16,407 nt of DNA from Lachnospiraceae bacterium (GTDB lineage Bacteria > Bacillota > Clostridia > Lachnospirales > Lachnospiraceae): assembly GCA_003489085.1 (NCBI GenBank), contig DNJM01000087.1, positions 1 to 16,407 on the forward strand, in the 5' to 3' direction. The translations under genes and the position numbers were made by a program. How positions within the stretch are numbered: position 1 is the first letter of the stretch; every line of letters starts with the position of its first letter. Positions 7,507-15,030 of the stretch are shown here, one piece after another. The notes beneath the pieces are model-generated. The model made no database searches. It had not been told where the DNA came from and was given only the letters and a program-made list of their open reading frames with translations.

Positions 7507-9774
7507 TTAGAATCCATTCATCGGATTAAAATCAAACTGTACCCGGATTTTCTGATACCCGGAATTAATTTCTATATACTGCTCCATCCGATCCTTCAGC
7601 CAGATCAGAGCGGCTTCCTGCTCACTTTTCATATAGATCACCCGGCGGTATATATCCCCTACTTTACCGACATAAGGGCTTGCCGGGCCGATGATCTCTA
7701 TACTACGGCACTCCTGCTCTTCCCCTGCCGCTTCTTCTCTCCTGCGTTCCATCAGAATCGCATATTCAGCCAGATAATGACTGCCCTTTCCAACAAGCTC
7801 ATCATCCTCACCGGTCAGAAGCACAGCCAGAAGATGTTCTGCCGGAGGATACCCCATAAGAGAACGATAACGCATCTCTTCTTCATAGAAGCTGTCATAG
7901 TCCTGCTTTGCCGCCGTTACAATACAGTAATGCTCCGGACTATAGGTCTGAATCACTACTTCACCAGGCTTCTGTCCCCTTCCTGCGCGTCCGGCTGCCT
8001 GTACCAGCAGCTGAAAGGTTCTCTCACCGGATCGGAAATCACCGGCATACAATGACAGATCCGCAGCCAATACGCCGACCAGCGTCACATTCGGGAAATC
8101 ATGTCCCTTTACGATCATCTGGGTACCAATCAGAATATCCGCTTCTTCATTCGCAAATGCAGCCAGAATCTTCTCATGTCCGTCCTTTTCCCGGGTCGTA
8201 TCCAGATCCATCCGAAGCACCCTTGCCTCCGGAAACTCTTTTGCTACTATATCTTCGATCTGCTGTGTTCCTGCGCGAAAGCCTGTAATATGTGAAGAAC
8301 CGCATTCCGGACATACCTTTATCTCTCTCTGCTCATATCCGCAGTAATGACACTTCAGAATGCCATTTCGATGCGCCGCCAGTGATACATCGCAGTGTGG
8401 ACATTTTACTACATATCCGCAGGACCTGCAAGCCAGAAATCCTGAATAGCCCCGGCGATTCAAAAACAGCATGATCTGTTCGTGCTTTTTCAGCCGGTCC
8501 TCTATCAGCTGCCGCAGCCGGTCGCTTAAGATGGATCGATTCCCATTTTTCAGCTCTTCCCTGAGATCTGCAACATATACCCTTGGCAGATTCCCTGCTC
8601 CGGCACGGTTCTTCAGCGTAAACATGGTATACTCTCCCAGTTCCGCACGGTACCTGGCTTCCAGAGAAGGCGTTGCGGAACCCAGAACGACACTGGCCCC
8701 TTCCAGTTCTGCCCGTTTCCCGGCTGTCTCTCTGGCATGAAACCGCGGTATCTGTTCACTTTTATAAGAGCTTTCATGCTCCTCATCAATGACAATCAAT
8801 CCCAGATTCGGAAAAGGTGTAAAAAGCGCCGAACGGGGACCGATCATAACATCCAGCTCACCCTTCCTGGCACGTTCCATCTGGTCATAGCGTTCCCCAT
8901 CCGACAGTCTGGAATTCATAATGGATACCCGGTCACCGAATTTCTGATAAAACCGCATCACTGTCTGATAGGTCAGGGCAATCTCCGGAATCAGTACAAT
9001 TGCCTGCCTGCCGCTCCTTACCACCTGCCGGATCATTTCCATATAGACTTCTGTCTTACCGCTTCCGGTAATTCCATAAATCAGATAGGTCTTTCGGATC
9101 CCATGTTCATACTCCTGCCGGAAGATCCGAATGGCTTCCTCCTGCTCCGGCGTATAAGAAACCTGCTTTTCCTCCTGACAGACCTTCTTTCCTTCCAGCG
9201 GATTGCGGTAGACCTGCTCTGTCTGTATCTTAAGAATTTCCCTCTTTTCCAGCGCCTGTATGACAGAAGCCGTGATATTCAGTTTTCTGGTCAGGAGCTC
9301 CCAGTCAATGACCTCATCATCCAGCAGTGCTGCCATCAGCCGGGCCCTGGCTTTCTGATTCTTATGCAGAAATTCCTCCAGCAGCTGCTCCCCTTCTGAA
9401 GCAGAAACCAGCCTTCTGATGTAGCGTTTCCTGCGGATCCCGGTTCGCTTCTTCACAGGAAGAACCGTTTTCAATGCCTGAATCATGGTACCGCCGTAAT
9501 GCTCCTTCATCCAGGCAGCAAGCGCAACCAGCCGGGCCTCCAGTCCGGTCCCCTCCTCCGAGATACGCAGAATATCTTTCACCTTTCCGGGATCATATTC
9601 ACAGCTCCCGGAAAAGCCTACAATATATCCCTTTCTTTCCTTATTCGCAGAGCCAAAGGGAATCCATACTTCTGTTCCCACAGACAGCTGATCCGCAAGC
9701 TCTTCCGGCACTCTGTATTCAAATGTCCGATCCAGCTTCTCGTGTGTAATATCTACAATAATACGTGCGTACAT
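7507..9774 (-). CDS. priA: Primosomal protein N' (replication restart helicase PriA)
   Basis: This 755-residue superfamily 2 DNA helicase recognises stalled forks and reloads the replisome. The N-terminal DNA-binding domain starts MYARIIVDI and contains the RTFEYRVP segment. The ATPase core follows: Walker A GITGSGKT at 234-241, DEEH at 330-333, GSATPS at 365-370, and arginine-finger motif QAAGRAGRG at 592-600. Eight cysteines form two zinc sites: C449, C452, C458, C461, C475, C478, C488 and C491. One small oddity is NSRLS at 287-291, where many PriA proteins have HSxLS. A GGAGG site upstream of the ATG fixes the start. It lies 37 nt after murE. Confidence 0.96.
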   Translation of the reverse strand: MYARIIVDITHEKLDRTFEYRVPEELADQLSVGTEVWIPFGSANKERKGYIVGFSGSCEYDPGKVKDILRISEEGTGLEARLVALAAWMKEHYGGTMIQALKTVLPVKKRTGIRRKRYIRRLVSASEGEQLLEEFLHKNQKARARLMAALLDDEVIDWELLTRKLNITASVIQALEKREILKIQTEQVYRNPLEGKKVCQEEKQVSYTPEQEEAIRIFRQEYEHGIRKTYLIYGITGSGKTEVYMEMIRQVVRSGRQAIVLIPEIALTYQTVMRFYQKFGDRVSIMNSRLSDGERYDQMERARKGELDVMIGPRSALFTPFPNLGLIVIDEEHESSYKSEQIPRFHARETAGKRAELEGASVVLGSATPSLEARYRAELGEYTMFTLKNRAGAGNLPRVYVADLREELKNGNRSILSDRLRQLIEDRLKKHEQIMLFLNRRGYSGFLACRSCGYVVKCPHCDVSLAAHRNGILKCHYCGYEQREIKVCPECGSSHITGFRAGTQQIEDIVAKEFPEARVLRMDLDTTREKDGHEKILAAFANEEADILIGTQMIVKGHDFPNVTLVGVLAADLSLYAGDFRSGERTFQLLVQAAGRAGRGQKPGEVVIQTYSPEHYCIVTAAKQDYDSFYEEEMRYRSLMGYPPAEHLLAVLLTGEDDELVGKGSHYLAEYAILMERRREEAAGEEQECRSIEIIGPASPYVGKVGDIYRRVIYMKSEQEAALIWLKDRMEQYIEINSGYQKIRVQFDFNPMNGF

Positions 9775-9811
9775 AGATTCCCTCCTCTCCCTGTTCTGTT
9801 CTCTTCTTTCT

Positions 9812-11284
9812 TTAACGAGCGTTTTCCGCCTCTTCTTTCAGGATATCTGCAATCAGATCCCTCTCATCCATCGGATACTTGACCCCTTTGATCTCCTGAT
9901 AGGTCTCATGTCCTTTTCCGGCCAGCACAATCACATCTCCCGGCTGCCCGTTTCGAATCACATACCGGATCGCTTCCTTCCGGTCACAGATTTCAACATA
10001 TGCACCGTCCGTCTTCTCCATTCCGATTTTAATATCATCTATAATTGCCTGAGGTTCCTCAAACCGGGGATTATCCGAAGTGATGACCGTCAGATCCGCC
10101 AGTCGCCCGGATACCTCTCCCATCTCATATCTTCTGGTCTTCGACCGGTTGCCGCCGCAGCCAAATACACAAACCAGCCTGGATGGATGGTACTCCCGCA
10201 AAGTCGTCAGAAGGCTCTCCAGACTCATTGCATTGTGTGCATAATCAATCATCAGAGTGAATGCATCGGACACCTTGATCATCTCAATCCGCCCCTTCAC
10301 CCTTGCTTTTTTCAGTGCCTTCTGAATCACCGGTGCCGGTACATTAAAATGCCGGCATACGGCGATCGCCGTCAGGGAATTGTATACACTGAATTTTCCC
10401 GGGATGTCAATCTCCACATCAAAATCCATCAGTCCGGCCACATGATAGGCAATCCCCAGATAGCCCGGGCGGCTGACCAGGCAGCTGTTCTCTGCTCTGA
10501 GATCTGCCTTTTCGGAGAATCCAAATGTCTCCGTCAGACAGGTCGCACCGCGAAATACATCCTCAAAATATTCATCATCCACATTGGCAATTCCGATCTT
10601 GCACTGTTTAAAGAGAAGCCCTTTGCACCTCTTATAGTCTTCAAAATCCTTATGCTCATTCGGACCGATGTGATCTTCACCCAGGTTTGTAAAAATACCA
10701 ATCTCGAACGGAATTCCTGCGGTTCTGTGCAGCATCAGTCCCTGTGAGGACACTTCCATAACCACACTGTCACAGCCGGCTTCCACCATTTCCCGGAAGT
10801 ACCTGTGAATCGTGATGGACTCCGGTGTCGTATTATTGGCAGGAATCGTCCGTTCTCCGATGATGGCTTCGATCGTTCCGATCAGTCCTACCTTATGGCC
10901 CACCTGCTCAAGAATCGACTTCACCATATAGGCTGTCGTCGTCTTTCCCTTGGTTCCGGTGATACCGATCACCCGGAGCTGTTCTGCCGGATAGCCGTAA
11001 TACGCTGCTGAAGTCAGTGCCAACGCATATCGGGTATCATCCACCATAATGACAGTCACTCCGGCAGGCACCTCCACGGCTCTCTCCACGATAACGGCAG
11101 CCGCACCCTTTTCCACTACATCCGGAATATACTGATGCCCATCGGATACTGCACCGCTGATGCAGATAAACACACTTCCCACCGTCACCTTGCGGGAATC
11201 ATTCGTCAATTCTGTTATGTCAATCTGTGTACTCCCCTGTACCAATGAATATTCTAAACGCTCCAATAACTTTTCTAATCTCAT
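9812..11284 (-). CDS. murE: MurE-type UDP-MurNAc-tripeptide ligase (probably meso-diaminopimelate-adding), divergent form
   Basis: This 490-residue cytoplasmic ATP-dependent Mur ligase adds the third amino acid to the UDP-MurNAc-L-Ala-D-Glu precursor of peptidoglycan. Seen in order are the N-terminal UDP-binding domain (NDSRKV at 28-33), the P-loop GTKGKTT at 110-116, NNTTPES at 150-156, the YKRCKGLLF segment with K221 in the place of the carbamylated lysine, GRIEMI at 331-336, DNPR at 404-407 and GKGHE at 456-460. DNPR is the signature of meso-DAP-specific MurE, so meso-DAP is the likely substrate. Two segments differ from textbook MurE: EDHIGPNEHKDFEDY (204-217) in the DHLDYHG region, and DYAHNAMSLESLL (347-359) instead of DYAHTPD. 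It could therefore be a second MurE-like ligase rather than the main one. It is the first gene of the operon, with a clear promoter and an AGGAGG site. Confidence 0.88.
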   Translation of the reverse strand: MRLEKLLERLEYSLVQGSTQIDITELTNDSRKVTVGSVFICISGAVSDGHQYIPDVVEKGAAAVIVERAVEVPAGVTVIMVDDTRYALALTSAAYYGYPAEQLRVIGITGTKGKTTTAYMVKSILEQVGHKVGLIGTIEAIIGERTIPANNTTPESITIHRYFREMVEAGCDSVVMEVSSQGLMLHRTAGIPFEIGIFTNLGEDHIGPNEHKDFEDYKRCKGLLFKQCKIGIANVDDEYFEDVFRGATCLTETFGFSEKADLRAENSCLVSRPGYLGIAYHVAGLMDFDVEIDIPGKFSVYNSLTAIAVCRHFNVPAPVIQKALKKARVKGRIEMIKVSDAFTLMIDYAHNAMSLESLLTTLREYHPSRLVCVFGCGGNRSKTRRYEMGEVSGRLADLTVITSDNPRFEEPQAIIDDIKIGMEKTDGAYVEICDRKEAIRYVIRNGQPGDVIVLAGKGHETYQEIKGVKYPMDERDLIADILKEEAENAR

Positions 11285-11332
11285 AATCCGTTCTTCCTCC
11301 TGTCTATAGGAATGAAATTACCGCTTTTCGCA

Positions 11333-11355
11333 TAGCACCGACCTTATCGGCGCTA
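11333..11355 (-). promoter_or_regulatory. Stem-loop at the predicted 5' end of the murE operon mRNA
   Basis: On the minus strand the arms TAGCGCCGA and TCGGTGCTA pair over 9 bp (one G-U pair) around the 5-nt loop TAAGG. The start site predicted from the -10 box falls at about 11356, so the hairpin would occupy almost the first bases of the transcript. No U-run follows, so it is not an intrinsic terminator. A 5' mRNA-stabilising structure is the most likely role (inference). Confidence 0.55.
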
Positions 11356-11362
11356 CACTAAT

Positions 11363-11392
11363 AAGATACCACCGAACAGGTATTTGCGTCAA
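11363..11392 (-). promoter_or_regulatory. Sigma-A-type promoter of the murE-priA-def-fmt-rsmB-rlmN-stp-prkC operon
   Basis: On the minus strand TTGACG (-35, 11387-11392) and TATCTT (-10, 11363-11368) are 18 nt apart. The -35 matches the consensus at 5 of 6 positions and the -10 at 4 of 6. The predicted start near 11356 gives a leader of about 70 nt to the murE ATG. It lies just beyond the hppA terminator, as expected for an independent operon. Confidence 0.65.
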
Positions 11393-11396
11393 CGAG

Positions 11397-11437
11397 AAGA
11401 AATAAAAGAAGAGCACAGGATTCTCTCCCATGCTCTT
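11397..11437 (-). terminator. Rho-independent terminator of hppA
   Basis: On the minus strand the arms AAGAGCATGGGA and TCCTGTGCTCTT form a 12-bp stem with two G-U pairs and the loop GAGAA (11409-11437). The T-rich tract CTTTTATTTCTT (11397-11408) follows. It lies 34 nt after the hppA stop codon and upstream of the murE promoter, so it separates the two units. Confidence 0.85.
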
Positions 11438-11471
11438 ATGATAGACATTCTATTTCATCGATCCTCTGTAA

Positions 11472-13571
11472 TTAGAACAGATGGAAATTTACTACCAATG
11501 CTGCAAATACAATGGATACCATGGACAGCAGCTTGATCAGGATGTTGATAGACGGTCCTGATGTATCTTTAAACGGATCACCAACCGTATCGCCTACAAC
11601 TGCTGCTTTATGAGAATCGCTTCCCTTTCCGCCGAACTTACCGCCCTCGATGTATTTCTTGGCATTGTCCCATGCACCGCCGGCATTGGACATAAATACT
11701 GCCATCAGGAAACCTGTGGAGGTAGAACCTGCCAGCATACCGATTACGCCATTGTATCCCAACAAAAGTCCAACTACAATCGGTGTTACGATTGCCAGAA
11801 TAGTCGGCATAATCATCTCATGCAGACTTGCCTTGGTACAGATATCAACACAGGACTCATAGTCTGCTTCAGCCTTCCCTTCCATCAGTCCCTTGATCTG
11901 CTTAAACTGACGGCGTACCTCTACTACGATACTCTGTGCTGCACGGCCTACGGAGTCCATTGTCAGAGCTGCAAACACGAACGGCAGACAAGCTCCGATG
12001 AAGATACCAACCAGAACGGTCGGATTCATGACGCTCATATCCAGCTGTACGCTGCTGCCGCCTACCTGCTGAATCTTCTCCACATAAGAAGCGATCAGCG
12101 CCAGGGCTGTTAAAGCTGCAGAACCGATTGCAAATCCCTTTCCGGTTGCTGCAGTCGTATTTCCAAGGGAGTCCAGAGCATCCGTACGCTTACGTACCTG
12201 TGGATCCATACCTGCCATCTCTGCAATACCGCCTGCATTATCTGCGATCGGGCCATAGGCATCCGTTGCCAGTGTGATTCCCAATGTGGACAGCATACCG
12301 ACTGCTGCCAGTGCAATTCCGTACAGACCTCTTGTCGTCTCTACAAATCCGCCTGAGAAGGTATATGCTACCATAACGCAAACTGCAATAATCAGAATCG
12401 GAAGTGCCGTAGACAGCATACCCAGGCTGATACCGCCAATGATGATCGTAGCGGAACCGGTCTGTGACTTTTCTGCCAGATTCTGCGTCGGACGATACGT
12501 ATCAGATGTAAAGTATTCTGTAAAGAAACCAATCAGCACACCTGCCAGAAGTCCTGCCAGAATTGCAAAATAAAATCCAATATAATTCTTGCCAAAAATA
12601 AACCATACCAACGGGAATGCTGCAACAGCAATCAGAACCGCACTGGTATTCGTACCGCGGCGAAGCGCTTTTAACAGTGTCATCTGATCTGTGCTCTCTC
12701 CTGTCTTTACCAGAAGAGAACCGATAATAGATGCCAGTACACCAAGTGCTGCCAGCGCCATCGGCACTGCAACCGCACTGACGCGGTCTACATCTGCAAT
12801 CTTGTTGAATGCAATAACACCAAGCGCACATGCAGACAGAATGGAGCCAACATAAGACTCATATAAGTCTGCTCCCATACCGGCTACGTCACCTACGTTA
12901 TCCCCTACGTTATCTGCGATAACCGCCGGGTTACGCGGATCATCCTCCGGAATACCTGCCTCTACCTTTCCTACCAGATCGGCTCCGACATCAGCAGCCT
13001 TGGTATAGATGCCACCGCCGACACGGGCAAACAGCGCCATGGAAGAAGCTCCCATACCAAAGGTCAGCATCGCACTGGTAATCTCCTCAATCGGAAGACC
13101 AAATACCAGTTTCAAAAGCAGATACCAGATAGAAATATCCAGAAGTCCCAGACCAACTACCGTGAATCCCATTACAGAGCCGGCGGAAAATGCCACCTTC
13201 AGTCCCTTGTTCAGACCTTCCTGACAAGCGGAAGCCGTACGTGCATTGGCACGTGTTGCAATGTTCATGCCAACGAATCCGGACAGACCGGAAAAGAAAC
13301 CTCCTGTGATAAAAGCAAATGGTACAAACCAGGTCAGATATCCTGCTGCCGCCATAATCACAAGAACAACAAACATACCGCCGAAAAATACCAGAAGAAT
13401 CCGATACTGACGTTTCAGATAAGCCATCGCACCCGCACGGATGGATGCAGAAATCTTCTTCATAGTCGATGTTCCCTCCGGAAATTTCAGCACCATATTA
13501 GCTCTGGAGACTGCAAACAAAAGTGCAATTACAGAACCGCAAAGCGTTAAAAACGCAAGCATATTATCCAT
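11472..13571 (-). CDS. hppA: K+-dependent membrane-bound ion-translocating pyrophosphatase (Na+ and/or H+ pump)
   Basis: This 699-residue polytopic membrane protein (about 16 helices expected for the family) couples pyrophosphate hydrolysis to pumping of Na+ or H+ across the membrane. The pyrophosphate-binding signature around DVGADLVGKVE (194-204) is intact, as are the acidic motifs DDPRNPAVIADNVGDNVGD (210-228). The C-terminal acidic motif VVGDTVGDPFKDTSGPS is at 658-674. At GNTTAATGKG (470-479) the two positions that decide K+ need are A474 and G477; K+-independent enzymes have Lys and Thr there. It is therefore a K+-dependent type, a group that includes the Na+-pumping enzymes of anaerobes. 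Pumped ion: Na+ more likely than H+, not proven. GGAGG lies 8 nt before the ATG. It is a single-gene unit with its own promoter and terminator. Confidence 0.96.
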   Translation of the reverse strand: MDNMLAFLTLCGSVIALLFAVSRANMVLKFPEGTSTMKKISASIRAGAMAYLKRQYRILLVFFGGMFVVLVIMAAAGYLTWFVPFAFITGGFFSGLSGFVGMNIATRANARTASACQEGLNKGLKVAFSAGSVMGFTVVGLGLLDISIWYLLLKLVFGLPIEEITSAMLTFGMGASSMALFARVGGGIYTKAADVGADLVGKVEAGIPEDDPRNPAVIADNVGDNVGDVAGMGADLYESYVGSILSACALGVIAFNKIADVDRVSAVAVPMALAALGVLASIIGSLLVKTGESTDQMTLLKALRRGTNTSAVLIAVAAFPLVWFIFGKNYIGFYFAILAGLLAGVLIGFFTEYFTSDTYRPTQNLAEKSQTGSATIIIGGISLGMLSTALPILIIAVCVMVAYTFSGGFVETTRGLYGIALAAVGMLSTLGITLATDAYGPIADNAGGIAEMAGMDPQVRKRTDALDSLGNTTAATGKGFAIGSAALTALALIASYVEKIQQVGGSSVQLDMSVMNPTVLVGIFIGACLPFVFAALTMDSVGRAAQSIVVEVRRQFKQIKGLMEGKAEADYESCVDICTKASLHEMIMPTILAIVTPIVVGLLLGYNGVIGMLAGSTSTGFLMAVFMSNAGGAWDNAKKYIEGGKFGGKGSDSHKAAVVGDTVGDPFKDTSGPSINILIKLLSMVSIVFAALVVNFHLF

Positions 13572-13625
13572 GTTTTAATCCCTCCATTTCTACTAAACAT
13601 TAACCTTTTCATAATATGCAAAGGA

Positions 13626-13654
13626 ATTATAACACATTTATCAAAAAATGTCTC
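13626..13654 (-). promoter_or_regulatory. hppA promoter with extended -10
   Basis: On the minus strand GAGACA (-35, 13649-13654) and a perfect TATAAT (-10, 13626-13631) are 17 nt apart. A TGT just before the -10 makes an extended -10 element. The predicted start is near 13619, giving a leader of about 48 nt. A short inverted repeat ACATTT-N6-AAATGT (13634-13651) fills the spacer and could be an operator, though in AT-rich DNA it may be chance. Confidence 0.7.
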
Positions 13655-13661
13655 CAAAAAT

Positions 13662-13690
13662 TTGTTTTTTTCGTCATTTTGTGTTATAGT
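13662..13690 (+). promoter_or_regulatory. Possible plus-strand promoter facing the 3' end of dinB
   Basis: TTGTTT (13662-13667) and TATAGT (13685-13690) are 17 nt apart, with a TG dinucleotide before the -10 as in an extended -10. It would fire rightward and antisense into the end of dinB. Its -10 region, TGTGTTATAGTT, is nearly identical to the hppA -10 region TGTGTTATAATT on the other strand. The surrounding 13572-13707 region is very AT-rich, so this may be fortuitous. No intrinsic terminator for dinB was seen here. Confidence 0.3.
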
Positions 13691-13707
13691 TAAACATTAG
13701 ACAATAT

Positions 13708-14904
13708 TCATTTTAAAAATGTTCCCCGTACGACCGCATCCTCTCCATATCGTTTCCGAATCTGATCCAGAGCCTGATCCAGCTTTCTGTGCTTTTCATC
13801 CTTTGGTTTTGCATACTGGAAGTCAAAAATACTCAGCTGCTCCGGCTCTGTTTCATCGCTAAGCCTGGATGTACGAATACCCAGAAGCCGTATCGGCTCC
13901 TTTGACCACAGCTCTTCGAATAGCTCACATGCTGTCTGATAGATCACTGAATCCGCATTGGACGCTTTTTTCAGCTGCCGCTGATGGGATACTGAACGGA
14001 AATCCGCATACTTGATTTCTGTACTGACCATACCGGCCTTTTGTCCGGCTTTCCGGAGCCTTCCACCGACACTTTCTGCGAGTGCAAGAAGAATCTTTCT
14101 GGCTTCCTCCAGAGTTGTCACATCCTGCGCCAGTGTCGTAGAATTCCCGATTCCTTTCGCCTCTTCCTTCTGCGAATGTACTGTAGAAGAATCCATTCCA
14201 TTTGCAAATTTCCAAAGCATCTTTCCATGGCTCTTCAAATGAATCTCCAACAGCGCCGGATCACTCTTTGCCAGATCTCCGATCGTATAAATCTCCAGCT
14301 TCTTCAGCGTCTCCACGCTGGAGCGCCCTGCCATAAAAAGCTCGGAAACCGGAAGCGGCCACATCTTTACCGGGATCTCTTCCGGGAACAAAGTATGCAC
14401 CCGGTTCGGCTTTTCGAAATCCGATGCCATTTTCGCCAGCAGCTTCACAGAGGAGATTCCAATATTCACCGTAAAACCGAATTTCTTATAAATCGCATCC
14501 TTCATCTCCAACGCCGCCTCCACCGGAGAAGGATATCGATACGCTATTCCCGTAAAATCCATATAGCACTCATCTACACTGACCTGCTCCAGATCCGGCG
14601 TATATCCTGCCAGGAATTCCATCAGCTGATGGCTGTACCTGGAATACATCCCGTGATCCGGGGAGAACATCTCAATCTCCGGACATTTCCGCAGTGCATT
14701 CACCACAGGTTCACCGGTACGGATACCGAAACGCTTCGCCGGGATCGACTTTGCCAGAACTACACCATGTCTGGACTGTCTGTCACCGCCTATGATAGCC
14801 GGGATCTCACGAATATCTCTGTCTGCCCCGTTTTTCAATTGCTCCACTGCTGTCCAGCTTAAATAGGCAGAATTCACATCAATATGAAAAATGATCTGCT
14901 TCAT
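13708..14904 (-). CDS. dinB: Y-family DNA polymerase (DinB / Pol IV-like)
   Basis: This 398-residue error-prone DNA polymerase copies past damaged bases. The palm motif HIDVNSAYLSW gives metal ligand D9 and likely steric-gate Y14. SVDECYMD at 109-116 gives D111 and E112. Helix-hairpin-helix-like and little-finger regions follow. Near the C-terminus QLSIFDF at 356-362 matches a beta-clamp-binding motif. The start chosen is the ATG at 14902-14904, preceded by a GGGGGAGGGG site (14907-14916). A longer reading frame beginning with TTG at 14950-14952 would start inside the promoter and was rejected. It is divergent from the flavoprotein gene and upstream of hppA on the same strand. No obvious LexA box was seen, so SOS control is not shown. 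Confidence 0.94.
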   Translation of the reverse strand: MKQIIFHIDVNSAYLSWTAVEQLKNGADRDIREIPAIIGGDRQSRHGVVLAKSIPAKRFGIRTGEPVVNALRKCPEIEMFSPDHGMYSRYSHQLMEFLAGYTPDLEQVSVDECYMDFTGIAYRYPSPVEAALEMKDAIYKKFGFTVNIGISSVKLLAKMASDFEKPNRVHTLFPEEIPVKMWPLPVSELFMAGRSSVETLKKLEIYTIGDLAKSDPALLEIHLKSHGKMLWKFANGMDSSTVHSQKEEAKGIGNSTTLAQDVTTLEEARKILLALAESVGGRLRKAGQKAGMVSTEIKYADFRSVSHQRQLKKASNADSVIYQTACELFEELWSKEPIRLLGIRTSRLSDETEPEQLSIFDFQYAKPKDEKHRKLDQALDQIRKRYGEDAVVRGTFLK

Positions 14905-14953
14905 CGCCCCTCCCCCTTCTGCTGCAGGATTCCCGCTTTCTCTCTGTAACAAT

Positions 14954-14959
14954 ATTATA
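14954..14959 (-). promoter_or_regulatory. -10 box of the dinB promoter
   Basis: A perfect TATAAT on the minus strand. No good -35 is seen 16-18 nt upstream; the best 17-nt option overlaps 14977-14982 and matches poorly, so activation by another factor is possible. Predicted start near 14947, giving a leader of about 43 nt to the ATG at 14904. Confidence 0.55.
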
Positions 14960-14976
14960 GTATTTTTTTTCGTTTC

Positions 14977-14995
14977 CTGCTATAATGAGTAGCAG
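14977..14995. promoter_or_regulatory. Inverted repeat, candidate operator between dinB and the flavoprotein gene
   Basis: Perfect 6-bp arms CTGCTA and TAGCAG are separated by 7 bp (TAATGAG), with further partial symmetry (TT/AA) outside one mismatched pair. The repeat covers the -10 box of the plus-strand gene, its predicted start, and the -35 area of dinB. It is therefore well placed to control both genes. No regulator gene lies beside it. Confidence 0.45.
14981..14986 (+). promoter_or_regulatory. Extended -10 box of the flavoprotein gene promoter
   Basis: A perfect TATAAT preceded by TGC, giving an extended -10 element, which explains a poor -35 (TAGTAT at 14958-14963). Predicted start near 14993, giving a leader of about 38 nt. 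An AAGGAAGGG ribosome binding site precedes the ATG at 15031. Confidence 0.6.
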
Positions 14996-15030
14996 AAATT
15001 TTATTTTATATTTAAGAAGGAAGGGTTTAC

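Noticed and set aside
9908..10747. Plus-strand open frame of 279 codons opposite murE
   Set aside because: It mirrors the murE coding frame and shows no domain.
11333..11355. Reading the murE leader hairpin as an intrinsic terminator or attenuator
   Set aside because: No run of T follows the stem on either strand, and no competing anti-terminator arm was seen.
14041..14862. Plus-strand open frame of 273 codons opposite dinB
   Set aside because: It is antisense to intact dinB motifs, and its composition is rich in Arg, His and Leu as expected from reverse-strand reading.
14905..14952. N-terminal 16-residue extension of DinB from a TTG codon
   Set aside because: The TTG lies immediately beside the dinB -10 box, ahead of the predicted transcription start. 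A strong ribosome binding site precedes the ATG at 14904, which begins the normal family N-terminus.
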